A stretch of DNA of 64,000 nt from Argyresthia goedartella (taxonomy: Eukaryota > Arthropoda > Insecta > Lepidoptera > Argyresthiidae). Shown in pieces: positions 1-9,700 of the stretch; within the stretch, counting starts at the first letter, position 1; each line of letters starts with the position of its first letter. The position numbers were made by a program, and so were the translations under genes. The stretch spans positions 11,619,501 to 11,683,500 of the forward strand of contig OX463807.1 of the NCBI GenBank assembly GCA_949825045.1. The letters are read 5' to 3'. The notes under the pieces are model-generated. The model searched no databases. It saw only the letters and a list, made by a program, of their open reading frames with translations, and had not been told where the DNA came from.

Positions 1-543
1 GGGTCAGGGTCCTGCTCAACAACAATGTTTTATTTTTACAATACTTGAAACAGGTAATGCCTCTGAGATTGTACTGTCCAAATGTCAAAGACGAGAAGGT
101 GATCCATATAGGAGCTAGTGAGTAACTTGTGGTGGAACTTGAATGGGTGCACAAGCTGCGGCATACTAACTGTTTGCGACATTGAAGAAGCCAGTGGAGC
201 TATGCATTGTGTAGGTCTACCTTCCTCGTCTAAGCGAAACAAGAAGCTCTGTCCCTACTCTTGATAGATGTCAAATGAGACGTCTAAGAGTGACTCCACT
301 TTACTTTTGTATTTTTAATTTTGATATGTGTTGCCAGCACTTTCGTTACCTAAGTCTATCTCCCGCATATACCTATAGTTCAAAATCTGTAATTTTACTG
401 TCTTACTAAATAATACACGTCTACGTTTACTTAAATTCAGTTACATAAAGTACACTACAGTCCGCTCCTCGTATCGCACACTAATCGTCAAATCCTCAAT
501 GTATAGGGAAGAGAACATGCCGGTAGCAGATGGTAGGCGGTAC
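1..543. other. CCAR1 intron, no gene seen
   Basis: AT-rich sequence left of the last visible CCAR1 exon. Short open frames here do not match CCAR1 and have no splice context. I see no repeat with clear ends. Confidence 0.5.
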
Positions 544-714
544 CTCAAAGCTGTGCTCCTTGTTGTCGGTGACGCGGTAGTCCAGCAGCAGCGACAGCGT
601 GACACAGCTGCACGCGAACTTGCCGCCCTTGGCAACGGTGGACGGGTGCACCAGCAGCTGCGGTGAGCTCGGCAGCTCGTAGCGAGACTTGATCGCAGAC
701 TTCTCCTTCTCCAG
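544..714 (-). CDS. CCAR1: CCAR1 exon 8 (last exon visible)
   Basis: A 171-nt exon, phase 0 at both ends, from CCCCAG|CTGGAG to GAG|GTACCG. It encodes LLVHPSTVAKGGKFACS, then SLLLDYRVTDNKEHSFE, matching IIVHPNWAAKSGKFDCS and VLLDYRLEDNKEHSFE of vertebrates. The next expected residues (SLFAELFNEM) are not found in 1-543, so the following exon is outside the window. Confidence 0.92.
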
Positions 715-3700
715 CTGGGGGTGAGGGCAGGGTTACAGTGGCAACTCTAAAAGGCGGATTATGTATTAGCGTTTTGAACTGACAAAGGGATTCTTAAAAA
801 AATAAGTCAATAGTGCAAAATGTATAATGGTGCCCAATGTTAGTTTTTCTACTGAAAGAACAGCACGACCTTGAGCACATAGGTAAACTAACACATTGTG
901 GTTAGCAAACGGAAGTTATAGAATCTAAACCTACTTTTCGCTTCTCTTCCTCAATCTCCTTCTCAGTTTTTGGTTTGGGTTTCTCTAGGGGCTTAGCCTC
1001 CGCCGTTTCTGCTTTCTCAGTTTTTGAATTGGCTTTCTCTACAGGCTTAGCCTCAGACGCTTCTGGTTTTTCAGTTGTTGTATCTTTACTATCAGTATTA
1101 TCTTCTTTTACTTCCTCATTGGCTGGCTCGGCCTTCTGTTCTGCTTCGTCGTCCTCAATCACTGTCACATCGCCATCTACTTTCTTGTCTTTCTCTTCTT
1201 CCGTTTTCACCAGTTTTGATAGGCGAGACAGCAGCGCCGGTCGCAGTCCTTTTAAAATCCAAGGCAACACATTAATACAACATAAGTTTTTTTATCTACA
1301 CACATATCATAAACCCTCTTTACTGCGTTCAAAAACCGCACGTTACGATCAGCATTATGTTAAACTACTTGGTAAAAACTCGTTTCGTATCTGGAAAACT
1401 TCTACATATAATGACATTCAAATTTCGAACGCCGACGCCCACCCGCGTGCCGTCCCTAGTTTGTCTGTGAAGTTGGTACTGACATTCAAATTTCGAACGC
1501 CGACGCCCGTCTGCGTGAAGTTGGTACTAAAGAACAAGCTAAACAATTGCAGAACCACAATGCCGGTCAAACATGCGGTTCCTGAACACATCAAAGAGAG
1601 CTTATGATATGTGTGTAGATAAACCAGTGTATGTAACTGTACATAATTAGGCATTAAAACTCTCGAGTGATATTATTATAAACCCACTCTCGAGTTTTAA
1701 TGCCCTCCATTATGCAGCAGTCACATAAACTACTATTATACCTCTAATTTACTAATTTAAATGGCAGGCTCTTGTTACCTTTGCAACTGACGTTCCTTGC
1801 AAGCAGTTCTTGCCTCAACTGGTCAACCTTGATGCTCTTCAGGTCCAGTTTGGAATAATGTGTGGGCTCAGGCTTGTCCATATCATCATCATTCTCATCA
1901 ATCGTTATCGTACTGTCATCAGCAGATTTCTCTTCCTGAAATATTGATGTCATCATTACTTCACTGCGTTGACAGCTTAATTCGAAGCTGATAATTTAAA
2001 TTATAATAGTAATAATTATGGCTGTGATTTATGAAAATGGGCGTATGTTACCAGGACATTGATTTACTCTAGAGTAAAAATTATCAGAATTCAAATGTGT
2101 CCTCAGTTAAATATCAAAAAAGCTAGATTGGGATAAGTTGATCGATAGAAAATAGAGGTTCAAAACACTGAGTGTTTGTGAAACCGTGCGTTTGTGATCC
2201 AGCGTCGTGTCAGGGCTCCGCATCGTCTCATATTAGTGTTGTCCGGGCGCGGCGTCGTCGCGGGAAACTTAAAGCAAACAATACTGGGAACAAACAATTT
2301 GTGAACTGTCCGCCTCGGCCGGTGCCTCGTGCTCCCTCGTCGGCGCTGCGGTCGCGGTCGCGGGCGCCTCCAGGCGGGCCAGCACGGCGTCGCAGGTGCG
2401 CCTATAGCTGTCCTGTACGTCGCGCCAGTCGCCGCGCGAGGGCTGCGCGGACCACACGTCCGGCAGGAACAACACGACGCTCTCCAGGCGCGACTTGCCG
2501 CCGCTGCTCTCCCGCCAGTAGTAAAACTCCGCCATTCGGAACCTGCGCGGGTAACTCAGTTATAGTCGCATACTCACAACGCCGACCGACGCGAGACGCT
2601 ATAGTAGGGAGGGGGACTGCATCCGAGGTCGCGCCGTCTCGCACCCGTCGCGATCTCACAGTATAATATGTGCGATACGCCGGCGCTTATTGCAGATACT
2701 ATCGCCAGAATAACTTCTTGGACGAGGAACATGACAATAACGGTACATGTATCTAGATTAGGTTACTCGATAATGAGCTTACATTACCTGCAGAAGCAAT
2801 CTTTTGTGTGATCATTGTCTAATGGAAGGAGACAGTGTTCAAAAGTCAGCAAACAGGACATCGCGCGACGATAAGATACAATATTCGTGACACTTACCAC
2901 TGTGTGCAGGCTGAGAGATCGATTCCTGTTAAAGCTTTGCAGGTGCGTATGGCGGTGCGCACTAATACTCTGGAGTCTGATTGAGGATTGGCACCATCTA
3001 GTGATGGACTCCAGGGCCCACCTATGGCGAAATTTTCACCCCCTTTGCCTTTCTGCCCAACGAGGAACTTAATCAAGCGCGTGGGGTGCAGCGGGTGCTT
3101 GTTGGCGCGTTTGTCTTTCTCATCTTGTTTTGTAATACCACATTTTTGGTACAAAGACTCCAGGGTTGGTAGACTGATCAACATAACCTGAAAACAATAT
3201 TTTATAATTCATAATTTCTTTATTGCTTTATTACTTTCTCTTCCAGCAAACCAAGTTCCTATAGGTAGACCTATAGGTGCCCAGTACAATAATAAATTTC
3301 TTAATTAGACTGTATCTTTTTTGTCTGTCTGTCTGTCCGTCCGTATGTCACAGCAACTTTATTCCGAAACGATCAGGACTACACAGTTGAAACTTGGTAT
3401 GTAGATGTATTCTGTGAACCGCTTTACGATTTTTATACAAAAATTTAAAAAACAAAAGAATAAGGGGGTCTTCCTATACATGGAACTGAAACCAAAAATA
3501 TATTTTTCACACCTTTTATTCGGAAAAGTAAGTTTTGCTCCACGACGAGAGGGAGTAAAATTCTACTTTTCTGTTCAAGCTACTTTTTTAAATTATTCAT
3601 TGGCATGTAGCATTTACGCAATATGCCAATTGAACACAGATCTTAATAAAATAATCGATTGTAATTTCATCGTAGTCGATTAAAAACGAACATGTTTCAA

Positions 3701-6700
3701 GTTTTAACTTTAACAATGTTGTATGAAAATTTATAAATTTTCGTAATATTTAAAAAAAATGTCACAATAAATTATATGTTTTACTGAAATCAAATTTATC
3801 GATGATTGTTATTGTGATATAATGAATATCCGAAACCATAGTAATATTCGATTCGATTATTTTTACATATTGGTAAAAGTACACAGGAATATTTTATCTG
3901 TGACCTTTCCCTAATCCTTCAATATCCGCCATTAAAAAAAATATTGTTTACAGACCTATCAACTTAAGCTGAGAATTGCATTTGTGTGAGTGATCGCCAA
4001 AAGTACAGTTAGTAAAACACATACAAATAAAATCAATGTTTTATTTAAACGAAGTCCATAAAACACAATGTTACCAACTGTCCAATTCTCGACCTCATAA
4101 TGACTGAATCTTATAACTCTTCTACTCCGCTCATTGCATCTTCATCTTCACTCTCGTCTGATGATTCATCAGAGTCAGAGCCTGTGTTAATAATTAATCG
4201 TTCCGTTATATCGTCGATTGTGGTTTCTCGACTTTGGAATTCTTTTTCTTTTGTAATTGCATGGTCACAAACATTTTTCCACTCTTGTGCAGTGATCGCG
4301 TCAACTTTTTCTTTTGTTAATTTCATTATAGTGTCCATTTGACACGTTTCTTTTGGCTACGTATCCTTTTACCATTGACCATATATTTTCAATGGGATTG
4401 AAATCAGGGTGGTAGGGTGGTAGACGTAGAACGCTGTGACCATGTTCTTCGAACAAATTATCAATTTTATATTCAACAAATCTTGCTTTGTTTTGTAGAA
4501 TCAACTGATAAAGTTGCGGTTTGAGCATCTCTGCAGAGTGGTCAATATTTCTATATTTTAGCCAATCAATGATAGTTTGTTTACGATGGTTTGAATTGGG
4601 GGCGGGATTATGTAACGTCTTATGATATGCAGCGTTGTCAACCACCACAACACTATTCGGTTCTAAATTTGGAATCAGCTGCGTTTGCAATCATTTTGTG
4701 TAATTCTCGGTGTTCATATTATGATGATAGTCGCCAGTTTTTTGGTTTGCCTTGAACATGAGTAGGGCATTGGATATAAAACAGTCCTTTCCGCCGGCAT
4801 GAACTATTATTAAACGATTTCCCTTGGAAATTGGTTTCTTAAAGCCAGAGGTGCTTCCATCTGAATAAGACTTCGACGAAGTGTGACACGTGTCGATATA
4901 CGTTTCGTCAGTATACACGATTGGACGGCCCTGGGCACGATATTCAGCTATTTTAATCAGGAACAATATTCGCAGATATCTTATTTGGTGCTTCTCCATA
5001 AGGATTCTGCGATTGTCTTCTGTCCTTTTCCATTTAAATCCCAACAGAGCCACTTCTTTTCTCAGCGTCGTAACTCCACCCGGATAATTAATTTCTGTTT
5101 TTAACTTTTCGTGCAATATTTTCATGGTGGGAACCTGTTTGTCAGTGACGTGAAAGTTGTGGATTGTTCTCCGTACTACTGCTTTGTCAAAATCGTCAAT
5201 GACGATGGTATTTTGTCTGCATCTTGTTTTTTTCGGAGATTTAAATTTACTTCCATGTTCCAAAGCACGTTTACCTTCTGCTAAAACTCTGTGTACAGTT
5301 GACAGCGGAATTCCCGTCGATCGTTACATCGGCCCAATTGGTAGCGAACCAATTGGGTCGATGTAACGACACTTGACACATCCTTTTCGTTCACTCCTTT
5401 AAAATACGTATTCAATTTGCATAAAATTTCTTTCACTTGGCTGCTTAATGGTTTTCGTACAGGAAATTCACTTACAGTAGGAGCCATTTCACTAATATTT
5501 CAAACACAATCAATCACATAAAATTACACGTCTATCTGCTACCAGTACCGGAGGTGAAGTGAAGTATGTGAGCGGGCGGCAGGGAAGCGGTGCGTAGCGG
5601 ACGTGCCGCGCCTCAGGCCGATTGCTATAAACTAGTATAAACCAGTTTAAACCATGCGCGGGACGGGCCGCGCCTAAAGCCGATTGCCACTCTACACTAT
5701 CGGTGTGCACTCACACAAATGCAATTCTCAGCTTAAGTTGATAGGTCTGTACGTTGTTTGATTACTGTAAAAGTGGTGAAAGTATAATTCAAAGTACAGT
5801 TATTTAATTTTTTAAGAGCATTTAATTTAAATTTTCCTCATAGTCGGTGTGAAAAGTTGTGTGTCACTTAGGAGCAAAATTATTTTCGTCATGGGCGTTA
5901 ACGCTTGAATCCTTCGTAACGCTCAGCATTCTAACTTACTACGCTCAGGATTCTATCGTAGAATCCTTCCCTTCACTCTGGATTCAATAAACCGCCCTCG
6001 CCGTAAATACATCATTTTGCTCCCTTGTGACACAAATAACTATTTCACACCTTTCATTCGGAAAAGTAAGTTTTGCTCCACGACGAGAGGGAGCAAAATG
6101 CTACTTTTCTGTTCAAGCTACTTTTTTAATTTATTCATTGGCATGCAGCTTCTACGCAATAATATTAGAATGTAATAATAATAGAATGTAATTATGAAAT
6201 TACGTTACAATCGACAACGATGACGTAGTCGATTAAAAACGAACATGGTTCAAGTTTTAACTTTAACAACGTTATATCAAAATTTATGAATTTTTCGTAA
6301 TATTTTAAAAAAAAATACAATAAATTATATGTTTTACTGAAATCAAAACTATCGATGACTGTTATTGTAATATAATGAATATTAATATCCGAAACCATTG
6401 TAATATTCGATTCGATTATTTTTACACAATAGTAAAAGTACACAGGAATATTTTATCTGTGGTGACCTTTCCCTAATCCTTCACAATCCATCATTATATA
6501 AAAAAAAATGTTTACGTTCGATTACTGTAAAAGTGGTAAAAGTATAATTCAAAGTATAGTTATTATTTTTTTTAGAGCAATTTAAATTTTCCTCATAGTC
6601 GGTGTGAAAAGTTGAATGTGTCACTCAGGAGCAAAATTATTTTCGTCATGGGCGTTAACGCTTGAATCCTTCGTTACGCTCAGGATTCTAACTTAGAATC

Positions 6701-9700
6701 CCTGAGACGGACCCTTCCAAAGTGAAAGAAATTGTGTCCCCCCATCTAACTTTTAAAGAGAGTGAAAAATCTAAAAAATATATGTTGTGTATCTCCTATA
6801 AACACTTTCAACGAAAATTGGTTTGAACAAAATAAAATAAGCAGTCTTTAAGATATAAAATTTTTGATTAAAACCGCAAATATAACTTTGTCATTCATAC
6901 AAACGCTATGGAAAACAAAGTAATTATTTGTTGGTGAAGAGTGAGAGTGATAGTGATATTTTGGCTAGGTGTATCAGGTGTATGTGTGGTGAGTACCTTC
7001 CTTATTTGATTTTTTAGCTTATATTTTAAATTTATCACGGAACCCTAAATGTGCGAAGTCCGACACGCACTTAGCCGGTTTTTATAACTTTCAACTGGTG
7101 TCAAGAGTTACCTGGTACCCACCACAAGAAGCGATCTATCTACGCAAATTATACTTGCCTTGGCCGAAAACCTATAATCAGCATCTGCTGGCTCCAACAC
7201 TGCATCATTGGCCACAATGGGTTCGGCTTCCTTGCTCATGATGTGGTAACCACATCCATTATTTAGAGAGAATGGGTCGTTTGGTGGGAATGTCTCTGTC
7301 CAGCACACCTTAGTTGAGAAGAAGTCTGATGGGATGTAGAGGTTTGAGTACCTCTGTGACAATCCGGGCACATCTAAGGTTGCACTGAAAACCAAAAATG
7401 TGTAAGTCAAACAAAAAAGATGTTTTGGTTGATGATATAATTTTTGCAAAGCTGGTTGCAGACTAGAGCACCTACTCCATTTGACTGTTGAGTCAGGGGT
7501 CACCCCATAAACCTCCAGCCTCCAACTGAATAAGAATAGGTCTGAATAAGTCTTACATGTCGAGCGGTATGCGCGGCATGCGGACCACATATTTGACGGG
7601 CGAGGGCGCGTGGGCCGTGGGGCGCTTGCGTGGCGGCGAGTCGCGGCGGCGGTCGCGGCTCTCGCGCCGCCCACGGGAGACGCTGCGCGTGCGCGAGCGT
7701 TTCTGCAATTACATTCATAAGGTTCAAGTAATATTTTGCTAATTGTGGGTACAACAGTGCCTCTACCTCACCATATACAGGGTGACATTTAACCCTTTCG
7801 CTCACCCTCACATTTGTCATTCCATCGACAGAAAATGATAGAAATACCTGGAAATTCTTACTGTTCAATAGCTAGTAAACTAGTTTATTTGCAAATAGTA
7901 AAATATACTCAGTTTGTAGATATAATTTTATTTATTTTGTTAAAAAATTGGTTGTACAGAGACTCTGCTTATGAGGATCAGAGAGTTAATTAGCCTTCCA
8001 TATTTTGGGGAATGATAGCCATCACTATAAACAACTTTCCCCAAGAAACACTCAATATTCCGTTGTTAACTGCTGGCTCACTTATTTAGGGTATTTCCTG
8101 TATACATTTAGGTATAATAGAAGCAATCTATTCAGACAGTGAAACAGTATTGAATGTTGTTGCAATATTAAATATGTACATCTACACTAGTTGAAGAATG
8201 TAAGGCAACTCTGAATTATATGAAGGGATTCAGAAATAATCCTATACCTCAATTGTTTCTTTTATTTAACTTTCCATTTAATCAATACAAAAGCTACTAA
8301 TTCTATCACAACAATAAAACTACATTGTAGTTTGTCTTTGCTATGGAGTCTAAATAATGCAGTAATGAGTTTGGTGATGTTCAGGTAAGTCATTATAATA
8401 AAGTCCACTCACAAGCTCGCCCAGAGTGTACACTGGATATAGTTAGAGTATTGCTTTACTGGTTTGTGCATTTTATTAGGGTTATGTACCTTTAATTTTG
8501 GTTGAAGTGTCCGTCATTAGTGTCATTTCTATCAATTTCCTTTTCAATTTGAGGTTTTGAAAAAAGACGTCATTTGGAAATGACATTTGATGAATCAGAG
8601 TGATTATATTTTACAGGAACTGTCATTTAAAGCAACTGTAATTTGAATTTGAAAGAAATATTGGATCTGTCAAAACATATCCAACTATCATATCCAACTA
8701 GATTTATCATCTGCTAAGTCTTTCAATAGGTGAATATTTTTCTCAGTTTGTCCTAGCTATTTGGGTAGTATATGATAGTAAATCCAGTTTCTGTTGGGCA
8801 TAAATACTGGTTTTACCTGACTGAATTACTAAATAGGGACAAAATATGAGGGTGACTAGAAATACTGGCTTCATTGGACAAAATTGCTGAATTGCGCAAC
8901 TAGAAATCTATAAACAGCCACTTCAAAAACCTTACAATCAAATAACATAAAATACAAAATGAGCACTGGATTTTGTTGTTATTTACATGTTCATCCTAAT
9001 AATAATAATTTGACGAGCCGAATGGCCGAGTCGGCAGTGATGCTGCCTACGAAACCAAGGGTCCCGGGTTCGAGTCCCGGTGGGGGCAAATATTTGTTTG
9101 ATGAGCACGGATGTTTGTACCCTAGTCATGGTTGTTTATCTATCTAAGTATAATATTTATCTATATAAGTATGTGTATCGTTGTCTAGTACCCAAGATAC
9201 AGGGAATCCTAGTTTGGGGCTAGATCAATGTGTGTAAATGGCGTCCAAGGTATTATTATTATTATAATACAAAGGCCATGACCTGACTGAATTTATCCAC
9301 TGTCTAAATGTCCAGTTTTCATACCTTCTTGCAAATACAAGCCGGCTTGCCTATGGCACAGCTTCAACATGGGCACCTTCTTTGCTATCCTTCTGTGCAA
9401 CTTATTTTCTACAAAATGCCTTCGAATAGTGTGAGCCGAGATTGCTGAAGGGTTATTTTCACCAAAATATTCCTTTCTCAGCTCATTAGACCCTTTAAAA
9501 GGATTTTGTTTTGCCGAATGAATGATATTTAGATCAGCTCGATGAGATGACTTTCTCTTTTTAGGTACACTGGCAACATTTGAAGTAATTTCATACGTGG
9601 CAAAATGCTTCGGCTAAATGCTTCATAGCCTGGAAAACCATCGTTTTTGAGCATCGCAGATGGTCAGCTATCTTTTCTTCTCGCTAAGTTTTATTATTAC

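Larger units (their letters stand above)
3951..5749 (-). mobile_element. DD82E (Sailor-type) IS630/Tc1/mariner element
   Basis: A complete-length 1799-bp element. The terminal inverted repeats are perfect over 42 bp, from CAGACCTATCAACTTAAGCT at 3951 and inverted to 5749. Each end is flanked by the target TA (3949-3950 and 5750-5751). The undisturbed target is present in repeat unit B. One decayed transposase gene occupies most of the interior. The spacing of 82 residues between the second Asp and the final Glu fits the DD82E group, which I recall being named Sailor. Confidence 0.9.
3506..5990. repeat. Repeat unit A (interrupted by Sailor)
   Basis: Starts TTCACACCTTTTATTCGG, runs through TTTGCTCCACGACGAGAGGG and ends near GCGTTAACGCTTGAATCC. 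Without the 1.8-kb Sailor insertion it is about 0.65-0.7 kb. Unit B repeats it in the same orientation. It has no open frame and its class is unknown. Confidence 0.75.

Noticed and set aside
36..242. Next CCAR1 exon
   Set aside because: The 68-residue frame does not resemble the SLFAELFNEM region expected next, and there is no suitable acceptor.
975..1607. A 210-codon plus-strand protein
   Set aside because: Its Ser/Val-rich first half is the antisense of the CCAR1 Glu/Lys linker; the rest is MITE sequence.
7108..7674. One long CCAR1 exon
   Set aside because: The open frame includes an intron (7385-7556); only 7159-7384 has CCAR1 similarity in this frame.
9011..9092. A tRNA gene
   Set aside because: A and B boxes are present, but the acceptor and anticodon arms do not pair and the sequence runs on into a known SINE body with an ATT tail.
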